Assembly (NCBI RefSeq): GCF_014467015.1
Contig: NZ_CP058559.1
Span: 248,001-312,000, forward strand
Source of the DNA: Alkalicella caledoniensis
GTDB lineage: Bacteria; Bacillota; Proteinivoracia; Proteinivoracales; Proteinivoracaceae
DNA: 64,000 bases
Direction of reading: 5' to 3'
Below the pieces are notes generated by a model. It was not told the DNA's origin. It did no database searches and was given only the letters and a program-made list of their open reading frames with translations. The position numbers and the translations under genes are program-made. Numbering within the stretch: the stretch's first letter is position 1; each line of letters starts with the position of its first letter. Of the stretch, positions 33,088 through 41,823 are shown piece after piece.

Positions 33088-33420
33088 ACACCCCAACCCA
33101 CCCTTGCGCTAAGCCAAATACAAACTAGCTTAACTACTTGAGATAAATTGAGGGTGTTTACCCTTTGATGAATCCTAGCTTACACTCCAGAATTGCTCCA
33201 GAGGCTAAAGTGTACACCCCAACCCACCCAGGTACTAAGCCAAATGTAAACTAGCTTAACTACTTGAGATGAATTGAGGTGTCTATCTTTAATGAACTCT
33301 ACCTTACACCGCAGAGTTGTACCAAGGCTAAAGAGAACACCCCAACCACCCCAGCGCTATGCCAAATACAAACTAGCTTACCTTCTTGAGATGTATTGTG
33401 GTGTTACTTTCATAATTATT
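33088..33420. repeat. Tandem non-coding repeat, about 123-126 bp, 2.7 units
   Basis: Units start at 33088, 33214 and 33337 with ACACCCCAACC and share AGCCAAAT, AACTAGCTTA and TTGAGATGAATTG-like blocks. Units 1 and 2 also share a TTACAC ... CCAGAGGCTAAAG second half. No reading frame persists. A single copy of the first half lies at 23174. The remaining 32901-33087 is featureless. Confidence 0.85.
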
Positions 33421-33467
33421 GTTAGGTTACTAATCATACTTACTGACTTAATTTCAAGGCAACAGAA

Positions 33468-34595
33468 TTATAAGTGCTGCCTCCCACCTTGATTTAGGAC
33501 AAGTAAGGCACTTAAAGCGGATATTACCAAAACCCAAAAAACTAGAAAAATAGGATAATGTATAATGTTTCCAAATACGGAAATAGGATTGTACTCAATA
33601 AAACTAGAGTAAAAGTTATTTACCAGCAACCTGATACTGAAGTTATTGATATACTTAAACTTGACTGATTCGGCTACTATGTTTATCAACACCATTACTA
33701 TCATAGCGGTAAACGTTTTCCTAGTAAATAAAGCTATGACTAATGTTAGTAAAGCTAAACTCATTGCTGACAGTAAAGTGAATAGGAAGAATACAGTTAA
33801 CCCAATCAGTGGTGTTACATTAGGCAAATATATGAACCCCATCTGGGATATCCTTCCTTGAAAACCATTCACCCCTTCTAGGGATAATTTCATGATGAGT
33901 TCTGTCACAAAGAAGGACGCTAATAGAAATGTCCCGAAAATCATAGATGCAAACATTCTTGCCTTGACCAATTTAGTTCTGCCATACTTTGAACTCAATG
34001 TTAAAGAGGCAACACCACTGCTATAATCCTCTCCGAAAACCGGAGCCATTGCAACTACCAATACTATCATTAGGAACAGTAAGAAGTTTTGCTGAGAAAT
34101 ATAGTCCCAGCGCATAATATAAAATCTATCAGTGATAACATTCTCTGTTAAACCTAAATAACCGCTGAGTTTTGTATGTTCTGCGGACTGTGGTTCATGG
34201 TTGTTTAGCATACCTATTAGTTCATCCCTATTTTCAAATGTTCTATTACCATAGGAAAAAGGAAAAAGTGGATTGTCCTGATAGTTTAAGTAGTCATTAT
34301 AAACAAATCTCCTCATTACTAGCTGTGATCCCTCAGCTTCAGTTTTTGCATGCTGTCTTTCCTGATCTATGTTCTTAATTTGCTGTTTGGCAAACTCTCT
34401 TTTTTCAGGGGTTATTTCACCCTGTATTATGTTTAACTCCTCCCCCATGTTTTCCATGTACATATTATAGTTAAGAAAGCTATCATAGTCGTAATTTACT
34501 ATATATAAATTAAGCAAGATTAGCAATAGGGTAATTACAAATACATATTTTCTCTTCGCAAAGCGTTTTAATTCCCATTTAATGAGAGTACCCAT
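33468..34595 (-). CDS. ABC-2 type transporter permease
   Basis: About 375 residues from the ATG at 34595, behind GGAGGGGG. An N-terminal cytoplasmic helix and first membrane segment (KYVFVITLLLILLNLYIV) precede an external loop of about 120 residues. Five more segments and the ABC-2 core follow (DYSSGVASLTLSSKYGRTKLVKARM). It partners with the ATPase whose end it overlaps by 17 bases. A peptide, drug or lipid exporter is likely; the substrate is unknown. Confidence 0.85.
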   Translation of the reverse strand: MGTLIKWELKRFAKRKYVFVITLLLILLNLYIVNYDYDSFLNYNMYMENMGEELNIIQGEITPEKREFAKQQIKNIDQERQHAKTEAEGSQLVMRRFVYNDYLNYQDNPLFPFSYGNRTFENRDELIGMLNNHEPQSAEHTKLSGYLGLTENVITDRFYIMRWDYISQQNFLLFLMIVLVVAMAPVFGEDYSSGVASLTLSSKYGRTKLVKARMFASMIFGTFLLASFFVTELIMKLSLEGVNGFQGRISQMGFIYLPNVTPLIGLTVFFLFTLLSAMSLALLTLVIALFTRKTFTAMIVMVLINIVAESVKFKYINNFSIRLLVNNFYSSFIEYNPISVFGNIIHYPIFLVFWVLVISALSALLVLNQGGRQHL

Positions 34596-35466
34596 TTTTC
34601 TCCCCCTCCTTTTCCAAGTGATAAATGTATGCATCCTCTAGGGATCCTTTAACTAAGTTACCTTCTTTTACTTCTTTGTCACTAATTATTCGGAGCCTTA
34701 CTTGTCCATCGGACTCAATCTCCCTTCTTGAAATCAAGTAGGTTTCATTATATTCCCCATACATATTTTCTTCTATCTTAATCTCAAATACCTTACCGTT
34801 AACATTTCCTAGTAACTCTTCTGGAGAATACTTACCTTTAAGGGTACCTTTATTCATAAGAATTACTTCTGTGGCAAGCCCCTCTATGTCAGAGATTATG
34901 TGGGTTGATAGAATTATAACTTTATTGACTGATATTCTGGATAATAGGTTCTTAAAGCGAATCCTCTCCATAGGGTCCAGGCCTACTGTTGGCTCATCCA
35001 ATATCAAAATTTTGGGATCATTTAATAATGCCTGAGCAATTCCAAGTCTTCTTTTCATTCCACCTGAGTATTTAGCTATTTTCTTCTTTTTTTCATATGT
35101 TAAGTTTACTAATTCTAAAGTCTCTTGCACCTTCTTATCAGTTTCTTTTTTGGTTAGACCTTTAAGGACAGCAATATATCGCAAAAATTCTTCGCCAGTA
35201 AAGTGCTCATAAAACCCCAGCTCCTGTGGAAGATATCCTAATAAATCCCTATATTTTTCATCAAGGTCTTCTTTTTTCATACCATCAAAACTTATATACC
35301 CTTTGTCTTGAGGCAATATATCACAGATTATTCTCATAAGTGTAGTCTTACCTGCACCATTAGGCCCAACTAGACCATATATCCCACCAAATAATTGGAA
35401 TGAAATATTATCCAGTATTACTTTGTTATTATATATCTTGCTAATGTTGCTAATTTCTAAATTCAT
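34579..35466 (-). CDS. ABC transporter ATP-binding protein (ABC-2 partner)
   Basis: 295 residues. Walker A GPNGAGKTT, Q-loop LPQE, signature YSGGMKRR, Walker B ILILDEPT and switch STHI are intact; the CcmA/DRA type common for ABC-2 exporters. The C-terminal extension of about 70 residues is usual for the class. It is third in the sigma-factor operon. Confidence 0.93.
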   Translation of the reverse strand: MNLEISNISKIYNNKVILDNISFQLFGGIYGLVGPNGAGKTTLMRIICDILPQDKGYISFDGMKKEDLDEKYRDLLGYLPQELGFYEHFTGEEFLRYIAVLKGLTKKETDKKVQETLELVNLTYEKKKKIAKYSGGMKRRLGIAQALLNDPKILILDEPTVGLDPMERIRFKNLLSRISVNKVIILSTHIISDIEGLATEVILMNKGTLKGKYSPEELLGNVNGKVFEIKIEENMYGEYNETYLISRREIESDGQVRLRIISDKEVKEGNLVKGSLEDAYIYHLEKEGEKNGYSH

Positions 35467-35483
35467 AATGTTCCTCCCATTTT

Positions 35484-36284
35484 TTACGAGCTAAGCTGGA
35501 CTGATATATCATAGTCCCTCTTAGTCATTTTTATTATATATTGAATGAATAGTCCTGTAGTTAGTACAGCCCCTAAAATGTAGTTAATCGTGGATACACT
35601 CTCTAATAATTGAAAATACCTAGTAGAAAATAACGGTCCACCACTGAAAACTAACCATAGAACCATTGTAATAACGGAACCCAGTAAACCCCTAGAGTAA
35701 AATAATATCCATAAACTCATAACACTTAATACACCAAGGACAAACAAAGATATGGAAAGGTACTTAACTATATCAATCTCAGCACCACTGCCAACCACCC
35801 ATATACTCATAATTAGCAAAATGGTAAGGGCCACGCTGTAGTTTATAAATAGCTTACTGAACAACCTGTTCTTCCAGCTTCTTTTTAAACTAAGTTCAAG
35901 TTCTAACATGTTGCTTAATTTACTTTTATTTAGGCTTATGAACCCTGTTACTATGGGAACAGCTGCAAGGCTTAAAAACATAATCTCTGGTTTGTTATCA
36001 CTAACCACAACTAATGCTATAAACATAATAGTTATTGTTAGTAAGTGTTTTAGCTCAAATTTATTAAAATACGATAATTCCAATTTAACTTCATTGAATA
36101 TGAACCCTAGCTTATCTGAAAAAGTTTTTTTTCTTGGAAGGTATTGATATAAATTTTGTACACAGTTTTCAATTTGTTCCTTTTCAGGCATATCAATCTG
36201 GTAGCAATCTAATTCCAAACAATGTAAAATTTCATCTAACTCTTGTTCAGAGTACTCTCTATCCGTTTCGTTAAAATTCTTCAT
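35484..36284 (-). CDS. Membrane protein of ECF operon, probable anti-sigma or transporter subunit
   Basis: 266 residues. A soluble N-terminus of about 85 residues is acidic (NETDREYSEQELDEIL) and could bind the sigma factor. Six membrane segments then follow in pairs. It overlaps the end of the sigma gene by 14 bases, the usual place for an anti-sigma factor. It lacks the HxxxCxxC zinc anti-sigma motif. No known family; anti-sigma function is inferred from position. Confidence 0.6.
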   Translation of the reverse strand: MKNFNETDREYSEQELDEILHCLELDCYQIDMPEKEQIENCVQNLYQYLPRKKTFSDKLGFIFNEVKLELSYFNKFELKHLLTITIMFIALVVVSDNKPEIMFLSLAAVPIVTGFISLNKSKLSNMLELELSLKRSWKNRLFSKLFINYSVALTILLIMSIWVVGSGAEIDIVKYLSISLFVLGVLSVMSLWILFYSRGLLGSVITMVLWLVFSGGPLFSTRYFQLLESVSTINYILGAVLTTGLFIQYIIKMTKRDYDISVQLSS

Positions 36285-36834
36285 CTTTATCTCCTCCCTT
36301 TAATTTTTTTCGCAACTTTTCAAGGGCTCTGTACAGTTTTGACTTAATCGTTGATTCTTTGGCTCCAATTAAACTACCTATTTCTTTAATGGTCATTTCG
36401 TTGTAGTACTTAAGTATAACAATCTCTCTTTCTTCTTCCTTAAGGCTATTTAAAGCTTTTTTCACACTAGTTCTTTTCTCATCTTTCTCCAGTATGTCTA
36501 ATATATTATCAGAGTCATAATCTGATAAACAATCTAAGTCCTCAATGTTTATATTCCTACTACTTTTTTCCGCTCTAAAATAGTCCCTAATGTGATTCAA
36601 TGCTATTTTAAGGAGCCAGTATTTGAAACTATTAGTCCCCAATCTATATTTATCTATGTTTTTCATCATCTTAATGAAAACTTCTTGAGTTAAATCAGCA
36701 GATAGATGCTGATTATTTACCTGCCTCATTGAATAACTATAGATAACTTCATAGTATCTATTTACAAGGGTATCTAAAGAAGTTTTGCTTCCAGAAATTA
36801 TTTCTTTAACTAGCTGGTCATCCTTAAATTGCAC
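36271..36834 (-). CDS. ECF RNA polymerase sigma factor
   Basis: 187 residues from a GTG at 36834 with AGAGGTGAG upstream. The ATG at 36885 would lie over the -35 of the gene's own promoter, so it is rejected. Sigma region 2 (YYEVIYSYSMRQ, LTQEVFIKMMKNIDKY, FKYWLLKIALNHIRDYFR) and region 4 (LKEEEREIVILKYYNEMTIKEIGSLIG, STIKSKLYRALEKLRKKL) are complete. It likely turns on its own operon with the downstream membrane protein and ABC exporter in response to an envelope signal. Confidence 0.93.
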   Translation of the reverse strand: MQFKDDQLVKEIISGSKTSLDTLVNRYYEVIYSYSMRQVNNQHLSADLTQEVFIKMMKNIDKYRLGTNSFKYWLLKIALNHIRDYFRAEKSSRNINIEDLDCLSDYDSDNILDILEKDEKRTSVKKALNSLKEEEREIVILKYYNEMTIKEIGSLIGAKESTIKSKLYRALEKLRKKLKGGDKDEEF

Positions 36835-36855
36835 TTTCTCACCTCTTTCACTATA

Positions 36856-36884
36856 TAAACGGTAAAAGTGCCTAAAAAGTTTCA
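36856..36884 (-). promoter_or_regulatory. ECF-type autoregulatory promoter
   Basis: On the minus strand TGAAAC (36884-36879), 17 bases, CGTTTA (36861-36856). The GAAAC/CGT pair is the family signature for ECF sigma factors such as SigW. The transcript would begin right at the ribosome site. Confidence 0.7.
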
Positions 36885-37228
36885 TTTATTTATTATCATA
36901 TTAGAAATATATATATCACACATAATAATTTGTTACATCAGTAGACCAAAGGCGGGGATGTTCAGGTAACTTTGAATAATACATGCTAAAATTCAAAGTC
37001 TTAGGTAGTGCAGTTAAGTGCCTTGTGTTCAGTTCGCTAGAGCTTTTGCTTGCGTTTAGAAGTAGTAAGGATTGATCATTCTTGTGGATAGGATGATATC
37101 GGCATTCCTTTTAATATATTATTTACTTTTGTGTAGGAGGTAAACCATTTGAAGAGTTAGTGAAATCCTATTTCAACTAGCAAAGTTCTCAAATAAACCC
37201 TGGAGAATATCTTTTTTTATACGTCGTC

Positions 37229-37340
37229 CATTTCCGCTAAAAGGTGCACACCCCTAGCCAAAAATGCACACCCCATGCACCCAAAATTTTGCTGTGTGCA
37301 AATTTACCATATATTGGTGTATGAAATCCATCAATTCCCC
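37229..37340. repeat. Dispersed hairpin repeat, copy B
   Basis: Starts TTTCCGCTAAAAGG like copy A at 24629. It contains GCACACCCC twice, TTGCTGTGTGCA and CCATATATTGGTGTATGAAATCC, and ends at CCATCAATTCCCC. One extra GCACACCCC block accounts for the greater length. The preceding stretch 36886-37228 holds no gene. Confidence 0.7.
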
Positions 37341-37373
37341 TATCTTTCCACCTCTAAAAACTCCCGAAAGCAC

Positions 37374-37396
37374 AAAAAAACCCTTGAAATCAAGGG
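37374..37396 (-). terminator. Terminator of tRNA-Pro
   Basis: CCCTTGAAATCAAGGG hairpin followed by seven T on the minus strand, 33 bases beyond the tRNA 3' end. The hairpin and its TATAAATT.GATACAATGT lead-in nearly duplicate the one at 15251-15303. Confidence 0.85.
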
Positions 37397-37428
37397 CTTT
37401 ACATTGTATCAAATTTATAGTTTTTGAA

Positions 37429-37505
37429 TGGTCGGACTGACAGGATTTGAACCTGCGGCCCCTACACCCCCAGCGTAGTGCGCTACCAAACTGCGCTACA
37501 GTCCG
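37429..37505 (-). tRNA. tRNA-Pro (anticodon GGG)
   Basis: 77 nt on the minus strand with encoded CCA. The acceptor CGGACTG pairs with CAGTCCG; the D arm is GTAGCGCAG...; the anticodon stem CTACG/TGTAG holds loop CTGGGGG (anticodon GGG); the T arm contains GGTTCAAATCC. All arms close. Confidence 0.96.
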
Positions 37506-37618
37506 ACTTTTGACAAAGATTATAATACTACATAATATTTATTTTGTCAAGGGATTTTTGGCAGAAATCGCATTTCGCAGTTTGCAGTTTGCAGCTTGTT
37601 TAGGTTATTGATGGTTTT

Positions 37619-38250
37619 GTGGGTATACCCACGCTGAAGCATGGGCTACAATTGTTGAGGGGGTTGGTATTTTTTCTTGGTTGTCTGTTGGGGTTATTTT
37701 ATTTTTTTGTTGTGACCCAGCGTAGCAGTAGGACGAGTGAGTTTTAGGCCCAGCATGTTTACATGATGTAGGAGTTACGGTGAGCTAAATTTTGTTTTGT
37801 GGGTCTGCCTACGCTGAAGCATGGGCTACAATTGTTGAGGGGGTTGGTATTTTTTTATGGTTGGCTGTTGGGGTTGTTTTATGGTTTTTATTGGGACCCA
37901 GCATGTAGCAGTAGGACGAGTGAGTTTTAGGCCCAGCATGTTTACAGGATGTAGACGTTACGGTGAGCTGATTGGGTTTTTTGTTTTGTATTGCGGGTCT
38001 GCCCACGCTGAAGCATGGGCTACATTTGTTGGTGGTGGGGCTTTATTGAGGTGGGTTGTTGGGGTTGTTTTATTGGGACCCAGCATGTAGCAGTAGGACG
38101 AGTGAGTTTTGTCCCAGCATGTTTACAGGATGTGGAGGTTACGGTGAGCTGTTGGGTTTTTTGTTTTGTATTGCGGGTATGCCCACGCTGAAGCATGGGC
38201 TACATTTGTTGAGGGGGCGGGGCTTTGGTTGAGGGTGGGTTGTTGGAGTG
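37619..38250. repeat. Tandem non-coding repeat, about 180-194 bp, 3.4 units
   Basis: Units begin near 37619, 37799, 37993 and 38173 with G(T/C)GGGT(A/C)T(A/G)CC(C/T)ACGCTGAAG, followed by CATGGGCTACA (a CCCAcGCT/AGCaTGGG hairpin). Each then carries GTTGGGG, GACCCAGC, AGCAGTAGGACGAGTGAG, CCCAGCATGTTTACA and GTTACGGTGAGCT blocks. The fourth unit is partial. Stop codons and length changes exclude coding. A GCAGTTTGCAGTTTGCAG mini-repeat precedes it. Confidence 0.9.
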
Positions 38251-38261
38251 TGGGTAGATAG

Positions 38262-38292
38262 AAAAAATAAGCTGTTGACATAGGTCAACAGC
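38262..38292 (-). terminator. Terminator of spoIVA
   Basis: GCTGTTGAC/GTCAACAGC 9-bp stem with four-base loop, then TTATTTTTT on the minus strand, just beyond the spoIVA stop. Confidence 0.85.
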
Positions 38293-38300
38293 TTTTGTTG

Positions 38301-39782
38301 TTAAAGGATTATGGCTATTAGGCCACCGCTTCCTTCGTTGATGATTTTTTCAAGGGTTTCTTGTAGTTTTTCCCTTGCGCTTGGAGGCATGTTCCCAAGC
38401 TTATTTTGGATGCCATCTTTAACAAGCTCATGGAGAGACTTGCCGAAGATATTGGACTCCCAGATTTTTTCTGGGTTGTCTTGGAATTCGTCTTCGATGT
38501 AGTTTACTAAATCTTCGCTTTGTTTTTCTGATCCCACTACAGGGGCAAACTCAGATTCTACATCTACGCGAATCATATGGATAGATGGAGCACTTGCTCT
38601 AAGTTTAACACCAAATCTGCTGCCGTGTCTTACTATTTCTGGCTGGTCTAGTGTCATTTCTTCTAGTTGTGGTGGTACAACACCATAACCTGTAGCCCGT
38701 GCTTCTTCTAAAGCATCTTTGATGTAAGTGTAGTCCTTACGGATCTTCACTAATTCTTGAAGTTGTGCAAGTAAATCTTCAGGCCCTTCTAATTCTAAAC
38801 CTGTTTTTTCTGAAGTTACTTTATAGAATAGTTCTTCTGGACATTCTATAACTATTCTTGCTTGACCTGTACCTAGGTTTACATCGTCAAGGGTCACACG
38901 GCTTACGAACTCTTCAGCTGAAACCTCTTCTGTAACTCCATCAAGGTCTCTAACTTTATCAAGTTTACCAACCATATTTTTTACAACACCGTTAAATTTG
39001 TCTTTTAACCAATGGTCTCCTTCTAGAACTTCTAACCATTTTGGAAGCTGAATTTTAACTTCCACTATTGGGAATTCATAAAGGGCTTCTTCTAATATGG
39101 AGTTGATGTCTTGAACACTTAGTTTTGCGATGTTGATTGGCAATACAGGAACACTATACTTCTCTTCTAGATCCCCTCTAAGTTTTAATGCAAACTCAGA
39201 ATTTGGATCTGCTGTGTTAAGTACCATTACAAAGGGTTTACCTAGTTCTTGAAGTTCTGTAATCACCCTTTCTTCAGGCTCAATGTAGTCACCTCTGTCA
39301 AGTGAATCAGATATTGTCCCATCGGTGGTAATAACAACGCCGATTGTTGAGTGGTCTGTTATTACCTTTTTTGTTCCGTATTCAGCAGCTTGCTGGAATG
39401 GAACTTCTTCGTCAAACCAAGGAGTACTAACTAGTCTTTCTCCTCTTTCGTCTGAGTAGCCAAGGGCTCTACTTACAGTATAGCCAACACAGTCTACCAC
39501 TTTAACTTTCATTTTTAAGTTTTCTCTGATAACAACTGTTACAGCTTTCTCAGGGATAAACTTAGGTTCAGTGGTCATTATAGTCTTTCCACCACTGCTT
39601 TGGGGCAACTCATCCTTTGCTCTGTTCCTTTCGTGGTCGTCTTCTATGTTAGGTAGTACGAGTTGTTCCATAAATTTTTTAATGAAAGTCGATTTTCCTG
39701 TCCTTACCGGTCCTACAATACCTAAGTAAATATCTCCACCGGTTCTTTCTACGATATCTTTGTAAAGATCAAACTCTGCCAA
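38301..39782 (-). CDS. spoIVA: Stage IV sporulation protein A
   Basis: 493 residues, the normal length. The N-terminal TRAFAC-type GTPase-like domain has Walker A GPVRTGKST (residues 24-32) and is in fact an ATPase in the family. The middle (VVDCVGYTVSRALGYSDE) and the C-terminal region that attaches to the spore surface (SIHMIRVDVESEFAPVVGSEKQSEDLV in parts) are conserved. SpoIVA polymerises on the forespore and founds the spore coat. It starts at a TTG behind GGGAGGG. Mother-cell SigE control is expected. Confidence 0.98.
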   Translation of the reverse strand: MAEFDLYKDIVERTGGDIYLGIVGPVRTGKSTFIKKFMEQLVLPNIEDDHERNRAKDELPQSSGGKTIMTTEPKFIPEKAVTVVIRENLKMKVKVVDCVGYTVSRALGYSDERGERLVSTPWFDEEVPFQQAAEYGTKKVITDHSTIGVVITTDGTISDSLDRGDYIEPEERVITELQELGKPFVMVLNTADPNSEFALKLRGDLEEKYSVPVLPINIAKLSVQDINSILEEALYEFPIVEVKIQLPKWLEVLEGDHWLKDKFNGVVKNMVGKLDKVRDLDGVTEEVSAEEFVSRVTLDDVNLGTGQARIVIECPEELFYKVTSEKTGLELEGPEDLLAQLQELVKIRKDYTYIKDALEEARATGYGVVPPQLEEMTLDQPEIVRHGSRFGVKLRASAPSIHMIRVDVESEFAPVVGSEKQSEDLVNYIEDEFQDNPEKIWESNIFGKSLHELVKDGIQNKLGNMPPSAREKLQETLEKIINEGSGGLIAIIL

Positions 39783-39824
39783 GGTTTTTCCCTCCCTTAA
39801 AAATACAAGATATGAATACTTTTT

Positions 39825-39860
39825 ACTGTATGTATATGCAAGTATTTTTTTTAATATTAC
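39825..39860 (-). promoter_or_regulatory. Candidate SigE promoter of spoIVA
   Basis: CATACAGT at 39832-39825 fits the SigE -10 exactly and GTAATATT at 39860-39853 resembles its -35, but the gap is 20 bases; an overlapping CATATACA gives 14. Suggestive only. The remainder of 39861-40101 shows nothing. Confidence 0.4.
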
Positions 39861-40101
39861 AATTTAATGAATGTAAAACTTTTTTTAATATTAACTTTTT
39901 TATTTCCTACGTGGCAATTTTTTAAATGAAAATATATCAACTTTTTGGGGCATAGTTTCTGGAAATAATCTAAAATGAAATAATAAGTCACTATTTATTG
40001 TTTGGTAATTGTTTATACAATAATTTTAGTAATAGTTATGGCTAGCCCCCTTTACTTTACACTAGTCCAACTCACATCACTTATATTTATTCAATTATAT
40101 A

Positions 40102-40131
40102 TAAAAAAGAACCATTTATAGGTTCTTTTTT
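40102..40131 (-). terminator. Terminator of the der-plsY-gpsA transcript
   Basis: AAAGAACC/GGTTCTTT stem with a seven-base loop and a T run on the minus strand, 40 bases beyond gpsA. Confidence 0.8.
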
Positions 40132-40170
40132 GCTTAAATATATTTACTTTTTCAATCAATAAACCCTTGA

Positions 40171-41199
40171 CTACCAGTTTTCCCGCTCGGTTCTAACAAC
40201 CTCTTCTGTTTCATGGGTCTTACCCCTGAGCATTAAGTCAATTACTGCTGTTTTGGCGTCTTTTTCTTCAAAAAGTACTTTGTATAGTTCTTCTGATATG
40301 GGCATTTGAATATCATATTTTTTTGACAGTTCCTGCACTGCTTCTGTTGTACGAACACCTTCAACCACCATGTTACTTCCTTCTAGTATTTCTTTTAATT
40401 TTTTGCCTTGACCTATTTGGTTTCCGCAGCGCCAGTTTCTACTGTGCTGGCTTGTGCATGTTGCTATAAGGTCTCCGAGGCCTGCAAGGCCCGCAAATGT
40501 ATGGGTGTCAGCTCCCATGGCTACACCTAATCTAGCTATTTCCGTAAGTCCCCTTGTAAGGAGTGCTGATTTTGTGTTGTCACCAAATTTTAGCCCGTCG
40601 CTAATACCAGCTCCTAAGGCTATGATATTCTTTAGGGCTCCACCAACTTCCACACCTATTATATCAGGATTTATGTAGACCCTTAGTTTCGGTGACATAA
40701 AAACATCTTGCACGAACTCTGCTGTTGATTTCTTTTTTGATGCGACGACAGTGGCAGTAGGTAAATCTTTTCCCACTTCCTCTGCATGGTTAGGTCCTGA
40801 TAATACTGCTATAGGGTGATCCTCTCCTAATTCTTCAGCAATCACTTCACTCATTCTCAGTAGTGTGGACTGCTCAAAGCCCTTTGAAGCAGATACTACA
40901 ACGGTATTATTAGTAATGAAAGGCTTGATCTTTTTGATAATATCCCTCATAACCATGGATGGTGTTGCCATCAATACCAGCTCGCTGTCCTTTACTGCTT
41001 CTTCAAAATCATTTGTAAAGTGGACATTTGCTGGAATGATTACTCCTGGAAGGTAATTAACATTTTCTCGGGTTTTGAATAGATTATCACATATTTCTTT
41101 TCTTCTTGCCCATAGGGTAACAGAAAAACCTTTTTTAGCTAACACGTTTGCCAAAGCGGTGCCCCAGCCACCTGCACCTATAATTGTCATTTTACGCAT
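40171..41199 (-). CDS. gpsA: Glycerol-3-phosphate dehydrogenase [NAD(P)+]
   Basis: 342 residues. The Rossmann motif GAGGWGTALA is at the N-terminus and MATPSMVMRD follows. SASKGFEQ, the catalytic lysine in GGALKNIIALGAGISDGL, and AGLGDLIATCTSQHSRNWRCG are all conserved. It makes sn-glycerol-3-phosphate for phospholipid synthesis in the cytoplasm. It lies 14 bases after plsY, which uses its product. Confidence 0.98.
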   Translation of the reverse strand: MRKMTIIGAGGWGTALANVLAKKGFSVTLWARRKEICDNLFKTRENVNYLPGVIIPANVHFTNDFEEAVKDSELVLMATPSMVMRDIIKKIKPFITNNTVVVSASKGFEQSTLLRMSEVIAEELGEDHPIAVLSGPNHAEEVGKDLPTATVVASKKKSTAEFVQDVFMSPKLRVYINPDIIGVEVGGALKNIIALGAGISDGLKFGDNTKSALLTRGLTEIARLGVAMGADTHTFAGLAGLGDLIATCTSQHSRNWRCGNQIGQGKKLKEILEGSNMVVEGVRTTEAVQELSKKYDIQMPISEELYKVLFEEKDAKTAVIDLMLRGKTHETEEVVRTERENW

Positions 41200-41213
41200 T
41201 TTTTCACCTCACC

Positions 41214-41804
41214 CTATTTCTTCTCACCTATTTTTGATTCAATTCCTTTGATTAATCGCCCTATATTTGCCCTATGTTTGTACCATGCCATAATAGCTAC
41301 AATAAAAGCAAAAAGCATATAGTATATATTTGCACCAACAAAGTAGTAAATTAAAATTGGTAATAGTGCCGTGCCTACTAAAGAAGCAAGTGATACATAT
41401 CTAGTTATATAAACTATAATGGCCATGGTTACCATAACAATTAAGGCTGCTGGTGCATTTAAGCCAAGTAAGACACCTACTGTGGTAGCAATACCTTTTC
41501 CACCCTTAAAACCAAAGAATAGAGGCCAATTGTGACCTATAATTGCAGCACCCGCAGTCAAAACAATAAGCAGGTCTTGCTCAGGATAAAAATACTTTGC
41601 TAATTGTACCGCGGCAACACCCTTTAAAATATCAAGAACTGAGGCAAAGATAAAAGCTTTCACCCCTACATTTCTTAACACGTTTGTTGCACCTGCGTTT
41701 TTGCTGCCATGTTCTCGAATGTCCATCTTGCCAAATAACCTACCGGCTATGTAACTGAAGGAAATAGATCCTAAAAGATAGCCTATTAGAACTAAAATGT
41801 ACAC
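41214..41804 (-). CDS. plsY: Glycerol-3-phosphate acyltransferase PlsY
   Basis: 196 residues, integral membrane. The PlsY motifs are REHGSKNAGATNVLRNVG, GHNWPLFFGFKGGKGIATT-type (FKGGKG) and WYKHRANIGRLIKG. It transfers acyl groups from acyl-phosphate to glycerol-3-phosphate. GTG start behind GGAGGTGA. Co-transcribed with der and gpsA. Confidence 0.97.
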   Translation of the reverse strand: MYILVLIGYLLGSISFSYIAGRLFGKMDIREHGSKNAGATNVLRNVGVKAFIFASVLDILKGVAAVQLAKYFYPEQDLLIVLTAGAAIIGHNWPLFFGFKGGKGIATTVGVLLGLNAPAALIVMVTMAIIVYITRYVSLASLVGTALLPILIYYFVGANIYYMLFAFIVAIMAWYKHRANIGRLIKGIESKIGEKK

Positions 41805-41823
41805 TTGAGTATCACCTCCTGTA

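Noticed and set aside
33274-33492. 72-residue frame in the 33-kb repeats
   Set aside because: It depends on one repeat unit; the frame is not open in the other units.
37809-38090. Frames on both strands inside the 37.6-38.2 kb repeats
   Set aside because: Unit length changes (180 against 193-194) break the frames, so the repeats are non-coding.
37619-38250. Possible CRISPR array
   Set aside because: Units are far too long, the intervening parts are related to each other and no cas gene is near.
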